A stretch of DNA of 64,000 nt from Paenibacillus lycopersici. GTDB lineage: Bacteria > Bacillota > Bacilli > Paenibacillales > Paenibacillaceae. The translations under genes were made by a program, and so were the position numbers. Positions 45,322 through 53,979 of this stretch are shown piece after piece (the first letter of the stretch is position 1; every line of letters starts with the position of its first letter). The notes beneath the pieces were generated by a model. The model worked only from the letters and a program-made list of their open reading frames with translations. It was not told the origin of the DNA and did not search any database. The stretch is taken from assembly GCF_010119935.1 (NCBI RefSeq), contig NZ_CP048209.1, positions 327,001-391,000 of the forward strand, in the 5' to 3' direction.

Positions 45322-46539
45322 TTACGAGACGGCCGGCGCTTCCCGGCGCAGCCGATGCAGCGCCCAGACGGCGAAGCCGAACAGGACGCAGCCGCCCCCG
45401 GCGAGGCAGACGGCGTGCCAGCCTCCGTGCCGCCATGCATAGCTGCCCAAGGTGGAGCCGACGGCGCCGCCCAGGAAGGTCGTCACCATCTGCACGGTGT
45501 TGATCCGGCTGCGCGCCGCCGGCTCCAGCGCATAGATGCGCGCCGTGTTGGCGACCTGGGCGCCTTGCACGCCGAGATCGAGCAGAATGACGCCGACGAT
45601 GAGCGCCCACAGGGATCCGCCCCATGCGCCGAAGAGCAGGTAGGAGACGAGATTGAGCGCGAGCAGCAGGCCGATGATCCATTTCGGCGGCAGCCGGTCG
45701 GCGATGCGGCCGATCACCGGCGCGCCGAGCGCTCCGGCTGCGCCGACGAGGCCGAACAGGCCGGCGATCTGGCTGCTGTAGCGGTACGGCTCGCCTTCGA
45801 CGTAGAACGACAGCGACGTCCAGAACACGCTGAAGGCGGCGAAGTTGGCCCCGCCGATCAGGGCCGACTCGCGCAGCGTCGCATAGCGCTTCACGAGGCT
45901 GCCCATGGAGCCGAGCAGCTGGCCGTAGCGGATGTTGGCCATCGGGCGGTTCTGCGGCAGCTTCATCCGCAGCAGCATGAGCAGCGCGAGCATCGCGGCA
46001 GCGGCGACCGCGTACATGAAGCGCCAGCCCCATGTGCCGCCGATCAGGCCGGACACGGTCCGCGTCAGCAGGATGCCGAACAGCAGGCCGCTCATGACGG
46101 TGCCGACCGCCTTGCCCTGCTCCCCGGGCGCCGCGAGCGTCGCGGCAAGCGGAATAAGGATTTGCGGCACGACCGTCGTGATGCCGACCGCGAAGCTGGC
46201 GATATAGATCCACGGCAGATTTTGCGCGGTCGCGACCCCGATCAGGGAGACGCAGACGAGGGACAGGAGAACGGTGATGAGTCCTTTGCGTTCCTTGATG
46301 TCGCCGAGCGGGACGAACAGGAACATGCCGAGCGCGTAGCCGATCTGGGTGCACGTCGAGATGAAGCCGACGGCATCGGGACCGACGCCGAAGTCGCGGC
46401 CGACGTCGGCCAGCAGCGGCTGGTTGTAGTACAGATTGGCTACGGACATGCCGGCGGCCAGCGCCATCAGCAGGAGCAGGCCTCTGGAAAGCGCGGCAGG
46501 GGAATGGGACAGCGACGACGATAGTGCTTGCTGGGACAT
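45322..46539 (-). CDS. MFS transporter, 12-TM drug-efflux type
   Basis: 405 aa with 12 membrane segments. NLYYNQPLLADVGRDFG and the motif-A-like LGDIKERKGL after helix 2; VPQILIPLAATLA in helix 5 region; PVIGRIADRLPPKW in the second half. Family of sugar-efflux or multidrug transporters. ATG at 46539 is the family start; GAGAGGA lies about 12 bases up. The longer frame to 46638 reads the hairpin at 46567-46602 upstream. Substrate unknown. Confidence 0.88.
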   Translation of the reverse strand: MSQQALSSSLSHSPAALSRGLLLLMALAAGMSVANLYYNQPLLADVGRDFGVGPDAVGFISTCTQIGYALGMFLFVPLGDIKERKGLITVLLSLVCVSLIGVATAQNLPWIYIASFAVGITTVVPQILIPLAATLAAPGEQGKAVGTVMSGLLFGILLTRTVSGLIGGTWGWRFMYAVAAAAMLALLMLLRMKLPQNRPMANIRYGQLLGSMGSLVKRYATLRESALIGGANFAAFSVFWTSLSFYVEGEPYRYSSQIAGLFGLVGAAGALGAPVIGRIADRLPPKWIIGLLLALNLVSYLLFGAWGGSLWALIVGVILLDLGVQGAQVANTARIYALEPAARSRINTVQMVTTFLGGAVGSTLGSYAWRHGGWHAVCLAGGGCVLFGFAVWALHRLRREAPAVS

Positions 46540-46566
46540 GGTAACGATGAATCCTCTCTTCACTCC

Positions 46567-46604
46567 GGCGCCCCTGCCGGATCGATGCCGGGCAGGGGCG
46601 CCTT
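46567..46604. other. GC-rich perfect hairpin in the 5' leader of the MFS gene
   Basis: GGCGCCCCTGCC / GGCAGGGGCGCC perfect 12-bp arms around 12 bases. A T-run follows on the plus strand. It lies between the MFS start and the AraC-type gene stop. Confidence 0.6.
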
Positions 46605-46665
46605 TTCTTTCATTGTAACAGCTATCCGCCCGGCGCAACCAGTAGTTACTGCGGCTGCGGCCGTG

Positions 46666-48339
46666 TCAATATACGGATGCGGCCGCTTCTGCCTCAGGGC
46701 GCTGCGTCATCCAGCGTACCGCGTCGTCCATTTGGGCGATCATTGACAGCGGATCTTCCCGGATCCAGTCGCTGCTCAGGCGGTATACCCTTCCCTCGCG
46801 CACGGCTCGAAGCGACTGCCACTGCGGCGAGGCGGCAAGCTTGCGGAATTCGCGTTCCGATTCGGCGTCCGGGGATACCGCCACGAATAAATGATCCCCG
46901 GCGCAAGCGGCCAGCATGTCGAGGGGCATGTCCGTCTTGAACGGATGATTCGGCTTCTGCCGCATCGCGGCGATAGCCGGCGGCGCCTGCATGCCCAAAT
47001 CCCGAAAGAGCACGCCGACGTCGAGATACGCCTGGAACGTGGCGGGGAGGCCCTGCATCCAGAGCAGCGAAGCCGTATGACCGGCTTCCAGCTGCGGCTT
47101 GAGCTGCGCCTTGCATGCCGCCGTATGCTGCATGTACCGTTCTACCCAGCGCTCGGCGTCTTCGGCCTTCCCGACTTTGTCGGCAAGCAGGCGGAAGCGG
47201 TCGAAGAAAGGAAGCTGCCACGAAATATCGACCGTATGCGCGATCTGCGCGTATTCGCGCGCATGATGGCCGTCGAACGTCACGATAATGTCGGGCTTCA
47301 TCGCGGCCAGCTTGTCGAAATCCGGCGTGACGACCGTTTCGCCGACGACCTGAATGCCTTCGGTACGATCGGCATAGAAGCGGCAAGCCAGCAGCTGGCT
47401 CGGCGCGCCGACGGGCTTGATGCCGAGCGCCAGCATGTCGCCCAAGTATTGCAGGGACACGAGCTTGGCGTCCGCTTTGCTCAGCCGCGCATAGAGGCGC
47501 GGGGGAACGCCCGTATGCCGTTTGAAGCTTCGGCTGAAGTGAAACGGGTCGCGGAACCCGATGTCGTGCGCGATCCGGTGGACGGCGGCATCGGTCGTCG
47601 CCAGCAGCCGTTTCGCCTGCTCGATGCGCAGGCCGTTCTGATAATCGATCGGGCTCTGGCCCGTCAGCCTGCGGAAAATGCGGGAATAGCGGCGCGGGGA
47701 CAGGGAAGCCGTCTCGGATAGCTGCGCCAGCGTGAAATCCGGCGACGGCGACTGCCGCAGCAGCCCGATGCTCCGCTCCACGGCCTGAACCGCCCGGCGT
47801 TCGCCGGACGCGGCGTCCTCCGACATCAGCAGGTAGATCAGCTCCTGGAATAGAGCGTGTTTGCCGTATAGCCGAACGCCGTGCGCCGTCGCTCCGTTGT
47901 CGTACAGCGCCAGAACCAGCTCCTCCATCCGGGAGAACGACTTCGGGAAGCATGCGCCTTCGGCGGGCTCCCAGTCGAACGCGGCGTCTTCGGGTACGCC
48001 TTCCGCCGGGTCGTCGGACGCCGCAGCTCCCGACGGCTGCCGTTCATCCTGCCTGGCGCGCGGGCCTGCTTCGACGTTCATGCGCATTCGCTCGAACGCT
48101 GTCGCCAGCACGATCAGCCCTGTTTCCGCCGGGTCGGACGCCAGCCAGCCGCACCCGGGCATCAGGACGATGCAGGCTCCCCGCTCGAGCGGATATTCCC
48201 GTCCGCCAGCGCGGATCGCGCCCGTTCCCCGCACCGCGATGAGCAGCCGGTAACGGTTCTCTTCCGCGGCGGGCATGCCGCGAAGCTCCTCGCCGGCGAT
48301 GCGATTCGTCCCGTTCCAGACGTAGATATACGGCAGCAT
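46666..48339 (-). CDS. AraC-type regulator fused to ferric-siderophore binding domain (Btr-like)
   Basis: 557 aa. N-terminal cupin-like sensing domain, two AraC HTHs (about 195-290; LSETASLSPRRYSRIFRRLTGQSP and HDIGFRDPFHFSRSFKRHTGVPP), then a substrate-binding fold from 300 (VSLQYLGDMLALGIKPVGAP, KPDIIVTFDGHHAREYAQIAHTVD). Btr of B. subtilis joins AraC to a bacillibactin-binding domain and activates feuABC. No signal peptide, so it binds ferri-siderophore in the cytosol. Gene lies 72 bp downstream of the receptor at 48412 with a hairpin between. Confidence 0.9.
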   Translation of the reverse strand: MLPYIYVWNGTNRIAGEELRGMPAAEENRYRLLIAVRGTGAIRAGGREYPLERGACIVLMPGCGWLASDPAETGLIVLATAFERMRMNVEAGPRARQDERQPSGAAASDDPAEGVPEDAAFDWEPAEGACFPKSFSRMEELVLALYDNGATAHGVRLYGKHALFQELIYLLMSEDAASGERRAVQAVERSIGLLRQSPSPDFTLAQLSETASLSPRRYSRIFRRLTGQSPIDYQNGLRIEQAKRLLATTDAAVHRIAHDIGFRDPFHFSRSFKRHTGVPPRLYARLSKADAKLVSLQYLGDMLALGIKPVGAPSQLLACRFYADRTEGIQVVGETVVTPDFDKLAAMKPDIIVTFDGHHAREYAQIAHTVDISWQLPFFDRFRLLADKVGKAEDAERWVERYMQHTAACKAQLKPQLEAGHTASLLWMQGLPATFQAYLDVGVLFRDLGMQAPPAIAAMRQKPNHPFKTDMPLDMLAACAGDHLFVAVSPDAESEREFRKLAASPQWQSLRAVREGRVYRLSSDWIREDPLSMIAQMDDAVRWMTQRPEAEAAASVY

Positions 48340-48368
48340 GTTCCGATTCCTCCCCGTAAAGAAAGAAG

Positions 48369-48391
48369 TTCTCCGGCATCGCCGAAGAACC
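48369..48391 (-). terminator. Hairpin after the siderophore receptor gene
   Basis: GTTCTTCGGC / GCCGGAGAAC arms around GAT (one mismatch), then TTCTTTCTTT on the minus strand; may be an attenuator before the AraC-type gene. Confidence 0.65.
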
Positions 48392-48411
48392 TGTTCCTTG
48401 TTTCCAAACGG

Positions 48412-49506
48412 TTATTTTGCCAGCAGTTTGACGGCATCGTCAAGCTGGGCGCTGATCGACATGACGTCGTACGAGAACCACAATCCGTCATCGAGCGTAT
48501 ACACCTTGCCGTTCTTCACGGCAGGGAGGTTCTTCCACAAGCTGCTTGCGTCGACTTCCTTGATGAAGTCCGGATCGTTATCGAATTGAACGAGGAACAA
48601 GCGGTCCGCGGAAGCGAATTCGGGCAGCTTCTCGAGCGAGATGCTGAGGCCCTGGCCGTTATCGCCCTTCGCCCATTCCGTCTTGACGGCGTCCGTCATC
48701 GGGAATTTCAGGGCGTCGAATAGGGTATACCCGACGTTTCCGCTGCCGTACACGCGCAGCTGCTTCTGCTCGTAGCCGCCGATAACGACGACGCCGAACG
48801 TTTCGCCAGGCTTGACGTATTCGGCGAGCTTCGCGCGGGCGTCTTCCGTCTTCTTGTCGAAATTCCGCTTGAACTCGTCGGCCTTGTCGCTCAGGCCCAG
48901 CACGCCGGCGACATCGGTCATGTGCTGGAACGCGTCCTTCCCGTCCCATTGAATGACGATTGTCGGCGCGATCTTGCTCAAACTATCAAGCTGGTCCTTG
49001 TTCCACTCCGCCGCAATGATCAAATCGGGCTTGAGCGCGAGCATTTTCTCCACGTTCGGCTCGTTCGCGGCGCCGATGTCCTCGATGCCGGCGATTTGGT
49101 CCTTGATCGACGTAAAGCCGGTCAGCAGGTGGGATGCCGCGCCTACGGGCTTAAAGCCGACAGCGATCATTTCCGGCAAATATTGCGTCGTGATGACGCG
49201 CTGCGGATGCACGGGAATCGTCACTTCCCGGCCGAGCGCATCCTTGAAAACGGTCGTTTCGGCATTGCCGGCTGCCGGCGTATTCGAGGTATTGCCGGAT
49301 GCCGACGTATTCGCGGCATTGCCGGCTTCGGTCTCGTTCGCGGCATTGCCGCTCGCCGAGGCATTGCCTGCATTCGTATTGTCGGCCGCTTGGCTGCCGC
49401 CGGTCTCGTTATTGACGTTGTTGCCGCTCCCGCAGGCGGACAGCACTAACGTAAACAGCAGGATTAGCGCGCCGAACAGCAGCGTGCGGTTGTTTCTCGT
49501 TCGCAT
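48412..49506 (-). CDS. Ferric-siderophore substrate-binding lipoprotein
   Basis: 364 aa. Signal peptide with lipobox LSAC (Cys about residue 25), then a low-complexity Asn/Ala/Gly tether (about 27-80) with repeated GNAANTSASGN-like units, then the receptor (GREVTIPVHPQRVITTQYLPEMIAVGFKPVGAASHL, ALKPDLIIAAEW). The class III solute-binding fold of the FhuD/FecB family. ATG 49506 follows AAGGGG. A Fur box lies 29 bp upstream. Partner of the FecCD permeases. Confidence 0.92.
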   Translation of the reverse strand: MRTRNNRTLLFGALILLFTLVLSACGSGNNVNNETGGSQAADNTNAGNASASGNAANETEAGNAANTSASGNTSNTPAAGNAETTVFKDALGREVTIPVHPQRVITTQYLPEMIAVGFKPVGAASHLLTGFTSIKDQIAGIEDIGAANEPNVEKMLALKPDLIIAAEWNKDQLDSLSKIAPTIVIQWDGKDAFQHMTDVAGVLGLSDKADEFKRNFDKKTEDARAKLAEYVKPGETFGVVVIGGYEQKQLRVYGSGNVGYTLFDALKFPMTDAVKTEWAKGDNGQGLSISLEKLPEFASADRLFLVQFDNDPDFIKEVDASSLWKNLPAVKNGKVYTLDDGLWFSYDVMSISAQLDDAVKLLAK

Positions 49507-49534
49507 GATTTCGAGTCCCCTTCGTTTCTATAAA

Positions 49535-49551
49535 GAATGATAATCATTATC
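49535..49551 (-). promoter_or_regulatory. Fur box upstream of receptor gene 48412
   Basis: GATAATGATTATCATTC on the minus strand closely matches the Fur 19-mer core GATAATGATAATCATTATC. It is 29 bp before the start codon. Confidence 0.85.
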
Positions 49552-49584
49552 GGTTAGATTATACGAAAAACCGAACGCGGGAGC

Positions 49585-49634
49585 CATGACAAATATGGAC
49601 ACGGGGAAACGCGCGATCGTCCATATTTGTCATG
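49585..49634. promoter_or_regulatory. 16-bp perfect inverted repeat between permease and receptor genes
   Basis: CATGACAAATATGGAC and GTCCATATTTGTCATG are exact arms separated by 18 bases. There is no T-run; it sits 19 bp past the permease stop. Confidence 0.7.
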
Positions 49635-49652
49635 CCGCAAACGCAGCGGTAA

Positions 49653-50684
49653 TTACTTGGCGCGGACAAGCAGGTACATGAAGTACGGCGCGCCGATGAC
49701 GGCGACGACGAGCCCGGCCGGAATTTCCGACGGCTGGAACACCCATCTGCCGAGCGTATCGGCCGCGAGCACGAGCAGCGCGCCCGCGAGCGCGGTCGTC
49801 GGGAGCAGAATCTGGTACCGCGCGCCGACGAGCCTGCGCGCCAAATGCGGAATGATGAGGCCGACGAAGCCAATGCTGCCGCTTATCGCGACGCAGGATC
49901 CCGCGAGGCCGACCGCCGCCGCGAGCAGCAGCAGCTGCTCGCGGTTGACGGAGGCGCCAAGCCCCGTCGCCATCGCGTTCCCCAGGTTAAGCACATTGGC
50001 CGTATGCGCCTTGTAGAAGACGAACGGCAGCAGGACCACGATGAACGGCAGCAGCGACAGCACGAAGTTCCAGTCCTTGCCCCATATGCTGCCGGCCATC
50101 CAGGTCGAGACGAACTGGAACTGTTCCGGATTGAGCCGCAGCGAGATGACGATGGTGAGCGCGGAGATGCCGGAGTTGACCGCGATTCCGTTCATGAGCA
50201 GACGGTTCGAGGACAAGCCCTGGTGTTTGCGGAACGAAATCAGGAACACGAGCAACGCCGCGACTCCGGCGCCGATCCACGCCAGAATCGGCAGCATGAA
50301 CGCCGGGGCGGAAGATGTCGACGAATAGAAGGCGACGAACGTCAGCACGGCCAGTCCGGCGCCGGCATTGATGCCGAGAATGCCGGGATCGGCGAGCGCA
50401 TTGCGGGAAATCGCCTGCAGCACGCAGCCGGAGACGGCCAGCCCGGCCCCGATCAGGATCGAGATGACGATGCGCGGCAGGCGGAAGTCGAACAGGATCA
50501 GGTCCTGCTGATCCGTGCCGGAACCGGACAGCGTGCGCAGCAGATCGAGCGGCGAGAGCCGAATGAAGCCCGTATCCATGCTGAGGACGAAGGTCAGGAT
50601 GATCAAGACGAACAGCGTCAGCACGACAATCGTATTCCTTCTGCGCTTATGCAGCTCGGCTGGTGACAATTCGATGGATCGCAT
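49653..50684 (-). CDS. FecCD-family iron-siderophore ABC permease
   Basis: 343 aa, about ten membrane segments. RLPRIVISILIGAGLAVSGCVLQAISRNALADPGILGINAGAGLAV and GLIIPHLARRLVGARYQILLP carry the BtuC-like permease signatures. Its ATG abuts the stop of the upstream permease gene, so the two are translationally coupled. It pairs with that permease as a heterodimer, fed by the receptor at 48412 and possibly that at 53980. Confidence 0.93.
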   Translation of the reverse strand: MRSIELSPAELHKRRRNTIVVLTLFVLIILTFVLSMDTGFIRLSPLDLLRTLSGSGTDQQDLILFDFRLPRIVISILIGAGLAVSGCVLQAISRNALADPGILGINAGAGLAVLTFVAFYSSTSSAPAFMLPILAWIGAGVAALLVFLISFRKHQGLSSNRLLMNGIAVNSGISALTIVISLRLNPEQFQFVSTWMAGSIWGKDWNFVLSLLPFIVVLLPFVFYKAHTANVLNLGNAMATGLGASVNREQLLLLAAAVGLAGSCVAISGSIGFVGLIIPHLARRLVGARYQILLPTTALAGALLVLAADTLGRWVFQPSEIPAGLVVAVIGAPYFMYLLVRAK

Positions 50685-51764
50685 TTACAGCTCCCTCCTT
50701 TCCTTGTTCGCGAGATACAGGAAGAAGGGAACGCCGATGAGCGAGATGAGCGCCCCGATCGGCGTCTCGTACGGCGGACGGACGGTGCGCGCGGCCAGAT
50801 CCGCGAACGTGACGAGCACCGCGCCCAGAACGGCCGATGCCGGGATGATCCAGCGATAATCGATGCCGACGAGCTTGCGGGCCACGTGCGGGGCGAGCAA
50901 GCCGACGAACGAGACGGCGCCGACGACCGATACAGCGGAGCCTGCCAGCACGACGACGATGATCGTGCCGGCCGCTTTCACGGGACCGGAGCGGAGCCCG
51001 AGCCCTTTGGCGATATCCTCGCCCAGGCTGAGCAGCGTGATGGACCGGGACAGGGCGATCGCTCCGGCGAGAGCGATCGCGATCCACGGAAACATGATCT
51101 TGAGATGAATCCATCTCGTGCCGGCCACGCCTCCGGCGAACCAGAAGGCCATGTCTTGGCCGATGCGGTAATACAGCTGCAGGCCTTCGCTGAACGCCGT
51201 AAGTAGCGCGGTCAGCGTCACCCCGGCGAGCAAGAGCCGGATCGGGGTTAGCCCGCCGACCGCCAGCGAGCCGAGCGCGAATACGACGACGGCGCTGAGC
51301 GCGGCGCCGACGAACGAGAACAGGATCAGGTAGGCATACGGCAGCCCCGGGAAGAAGGCGAAGCAGATCGCCAGCGCGAAGCCCGCGCCCGCGTTCAAGC
51401 CGAGCAAGCCCGAATCCGCGAGCGGGTTGCGCGTCATGCCCTGCATGATCGCCCCCGACACGCCGAAGCTGGCGCCGACCATGACGCAGCCGAGCACCCG
51501 CGGAAGACGAAGCTCCTGGATGATCTGATGCGGCGTCAGATCCGGATTATAGTGGAAGATGGCGTCCCATACGGTCAGGAAGCCGATGTCCGCGGCGCCG
51601 AACGAGACGGAAATCCCGATGCCGGCGACGAGGAGCAGCAGGCCCAGGACGATGGTCGCAATGGCCGTGCGCGGCCGGGAATGGATGTCCTGCAGCGGGT
51701 TGTCCTGTGCGGACTGCGACGCCCCGGTTGCGCGGGGCTGAGGGGAATGCGTCGATAATTTCAC
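50685..51764 (-). CDS. FecCD-family iron-siderophore ABC permease
   Basis: 359 aa. ELRLPRVLGCVMVGASFGVSGAIMQGMTRNPLADSGLLGLNAGAG and LLAPHVARKLVGIDYRWIIP are permease signatures. GTG at 51764 is chosen because GGAG lies 10 bases upstream; GTG 51800 lies inside a hairpin. A Fur box occupies the spacer of its promoter at 51833-51861. Its partner follows with no gap. No ATPase gene is near. Confidence 0.92.
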   Translation of the reverse strand: MKLSTHSPQPRATGASQSAQDNPLQDIHSRPRTAIATIVLGLLLLVAGIGISVSFGAADIGFLTVWDAIFHYNPDLTPHQIIQELRLPRVLGCVMVGASFGVSGAIMQGMTRNPLADSGLLGLNAGAGFALAICFAFFPGLPYAYLILFSFVGAALSAVVVFALGSLAVGGLTPIRLLLAGVTLTALLTAFSEGLQLYYRIGQDMAFWFAGGVAGTRWIHLKIMFPWIAIALAGAIALSRSITLLSLGEDIAKGLGLRSGPVKAAGTIIVVVLAGSAVSVVGAVSFVGLLAPHVARKLVGIDYRWIIPASAVLGAVLVTFADLAARTVRPPYETPIGALISLIGVPFFLYLANKERREL

Positions 51765-51796
51765 GTTTGCCGCTCTCCAGTCTATCAATAGGGTGT

Positions 51797-51823
51797 GCAC
51801 TTTCCGCTTTGCGGGGAAAGTGC
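51797..51823 (-). other. Hairpin at the 5' end of the permease mRNA
   Basis: GCACTTTCC / GGAAAGTGC arms around 9 bases. On the minus strand this falls a few bases after the predicted transcription start (about 51826), and 30 bp before the start codon. Confidence 0.65.
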
Positions 51824-51832
51824 TTTTTACCC

Positions 51833-51861
51833 ATTGTATTGATAATGATTCTCAACGTCAA
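51833..51861 (-). promoter_or_regulatory. Fur-controlled promoter of the permease genes
   Basis: On the minus strand TTGACG (-35), a 17-bp spacer TTGAGAATCATTATCAA (a Fur box) and TACAAT (-10). Fur binding would occlude sigma directly. Confidence 0.88.
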
Positions 51862-52042
51862 TGAAAAATATTATATCGGGCATGGTATACAAAGGCGTAT
51901 CGGAACGGTTCAACGGCTTTAACTTGACTTTCCCCCCGTCTGATGTGGCAAAGTAGAGTTAGCCCTTACGATTTAGTCCCTACGTAATGTCTCGAGATGT
52001 CTCGAAGAAAGTCCCTAACCATTTACGTGCAGGAGGCATCGT

Positions 52043-53884
52043 ATGTTCTTAAAGAAACAGATCATCCGCAAGCGCGGCGGCGTCTATGTCTACTATCGCA
52101 TCGTTTCGGCGTACCGGGACGAGAACGGCCGCGTGAAGCATCGGATCGAGAAGCATCTCGGCGCGCTGACCGACGCGGAAGCCGATCGGATCCGGGCGGT
52201 GCTGCGCGCCGGCGAATATCCCGGCCCCTCGCCCGCGGCGCAGCAAGGCGCGCCTGCGGAGGGATTGTCCGCGACGGCGCTTCCCGCCTTCGCGTTCCTG
52301 GGGATGCATCGGCTCGTGCATGCGCCCGGCTCGCCGAGCGAATGGAACGTGACGGATGCCGATATGATCCTGCTCGTGCGCGGGGGGCGCGGCGAGCTGC
52401 AGCTGGGATGGCGCGCGTATGCGCTTGAGGCCGGCGCCGCTTTCTACTGGACGGCCGGGACCGGCATGCATGTCGCCAATCCGTACGACGAGCCGCTGCT
52501 GCTCGACCGGATCTCGTTCGCGTCGTTCGCGCAGGCGGACAGCATGAACGCCGGCGCCGGTTATGCCCGGATTGCCGGTCCGTATTGGACGGAAGGCGAG
52601 ATCCCGGCAGCCTCGCCGGGCCGCATCGGACGGCTGGCCGACGAGCTTCGCTCGGCGACGGAGCCGGGCGTGCATGCCTGCGAGCCGCTGCGGGTGCAGC
52701 TGGCATGCTGCCAGCTGCTGGCCTCGCTCTTCCAGCCGAGACCGGCGGCGGGCGAAGCGCCAGGTTCGGGCTGGATCGGGACGGCCATCCGCCACGTACA
52801 CGACCATTATGGGCTTGACGTGACGCGCGATCGGCTGGCGGCGACGATCGGCGTCAGCCCGGCGCACTTCTCCCGCGCGTTCCGGCGCGAGACGGGGCTC
52901 GGCTTCGTCGATTATTTGCGCCGGGTGCGGATATGGCGGGCGCAGGAGCTGCTGCAGCTTGCCCCGCGCAAGCAGATCGGCGAAATCGCCGGGCTGTGCG
53001 GCTTCCGCAGCGAGCCCTATTTCAGCCGCAAATTCAAACAGCTCACCGGCCACGCGCCTTCCGCATACCGCGACAGCCCCAAGTCGTATATTTCGCTCTC
53101 CGGCCACATTACGTCGAATTTGCTGACGCTTGGCATCGTGCCGGCGGCCGGCGCGCTCGAGTTGTGGATGCGCGGCCATTACGAAGCCCGCGGGGATCTG
53201 TCGGGGATGCGAACGATCGGAGAGTTCGAGGCGTTCGAGCCGCCGGCGGTTCGCGATTCGGAAGGAAGGACGCCGGATCTCATTCTGGCGCGTCCGGCGG
53301 ACAAGCAGGAGCTCGAGCGGCTGCGGCGTTACGGGCCGGTGTTCCGCCTGCCGGATACGGACGACGGCTGGCGCGAGTCGTTCTTCCTGCTGGCGGACGC
53401 CGTCAACCGGCGCGCCGAGGCGGAAGCGTGGGTGCGCCGGTTCGATGCGCGCGCCGCGGCGTGCCGGGAAGCGCTCGCTCCCTTGCTTGCGCGCAAGGAG
53501 ACGGCGACGATTCTCAAGATCGTCTCCGAACGGCTGTACGTCTACGGCCGCACGACCAGCATGAGCGGCTTCGTGCTGTACGACGCGCTCGGATTGCGTC
53601 CGCCGGAAGCGGTCATGCGCGAGCTGATCGACCGCAAGGCGCCGAATAAGCCGATCGCGCCGGAAGAGCTGCCCCGCTTCGCCGCCGACCGCATCTTCGT
53701 GTTCGATTACCGGACGCAGTGGTATCCGGACGGCTATGCATGGATGCGCTCCGACGCATGGCTTGGGCTTGATGCGGTCCGGAACGGGAGGGTATACATG
53801 CCGGATCCGAAAATTTTCTACGGCTGCGATGCCCTCTCGCTCGAAGTCCAGCTGGAGGAGGCCTTCCGGCTGCTGAGATCATAA
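52043..53884 (+). CDS. AraC-siderophore binding fusion regulator with transposase-like N-terminus
   Basis: 613 aa. Residues 1-55 (MFLKKQIIRKRGGVYVYYRI, SAYRDENGRVKHRIEKHLG) resemble the N-terminal segment of IS1634-type transposases. Then a cupin-like sensing part (about 85-230), AraC HTH pair (RDRLAATIGVSPAHFSRAF and IAGLCGFRSEPYFSRKFKQLTGHAPSAYR) at about 250-345, and a periplasmic-binding-type domain from 350 to the end. AGGAGG sits 6 bases before ATG, so the N-terminal extension is translated. Likely activates the receptor gene 95 bp downstream (53980) and perhaps the permeases on the other side. Confidence 0.9.
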   Translation: MFLKKQIIRKRGGVYVYYRIVSAYRDENGRVKHRIEKHLGALTDAEADRIRAVLRAGEYPGPSPAAQQGAPAEGLSATALPAFAFLGMHRLVHAPGSPSEWNVTDADMILLVRGGRGELQLGWRAYALEAGAAFYWTAGTGMHVANPYDEPLLLDRISFASFAQADSMNAGAGYARIAGPYWTEGEIPAASPGRIGRLADELRSATEPGVHACEPLRVQLACCQLLASLFQPRPAAGEAPGSGWIGTAIRHVHDHYGLDVTRDRLAATIGVSPAHFSRAFRRETGLGFVDYLRRVRIWRAQELLQLAPRKQIGEIAGLCGFRSEPYFSRKFKQLTGHAPSAYRDSPKSYISLSGHITSNLLTLGIVPAAGALELWMRGHYEARGDLSGMRTIGEFEAFEPPAVRDSEGRTPDLILARPADKQELERLRRYGPVFRLPDTDDGWRESFFLLADAVNRRAEAEAWVRRFDARAAACREALAPLLARKETATILKIVSERLYVYGRTTSMSGFVLYDALGLRPPEAVMRELIDRKAPNKPIAPEELPRFAADRIFVFDYRTQWYPDGYAWMRSDAWLGLDAVRNGRVYMPDPKIFYGCDALSLEVQLEEAFRLLRS

Positions 53885-53925
53885 TCGTGCGCATCATTCG
53901 TCATGAACGTGCATGGACGATCCAA

Positions 53926-53964
53926 TTGAGAATTGTTATCATTCAGTCAAGAATGATTATCAAT
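53926..53964 (+). promoter_or_regulatory. Two Fur boxes upstream of receptor gene 53980
   Basis: TTGAGAATTGTTATCATTC (53926-53944) and GAATGATTATCAAT (53951-53964), close together 16-54 bp before the start. Confidence 0.8.
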
Positions 53965-53979
53965 ACCGAGGGGAGCAAC

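Noticed and set aside
45355..46524. 389-aa open frame opposite the MFS gene
   Set aside because: Shadow of a gene with clear MFS motifs; rich in Arg/Gln/Ala as antisense frames are here.
52043..52210. Remnant insertion sequence at 52.04 kb
   Set aside because: Only 55 codons resemble a transposase; no inverted ends or target duplication were seen, and the segment is in frame with the regulator. Kept as a finding, not called a mobile element.
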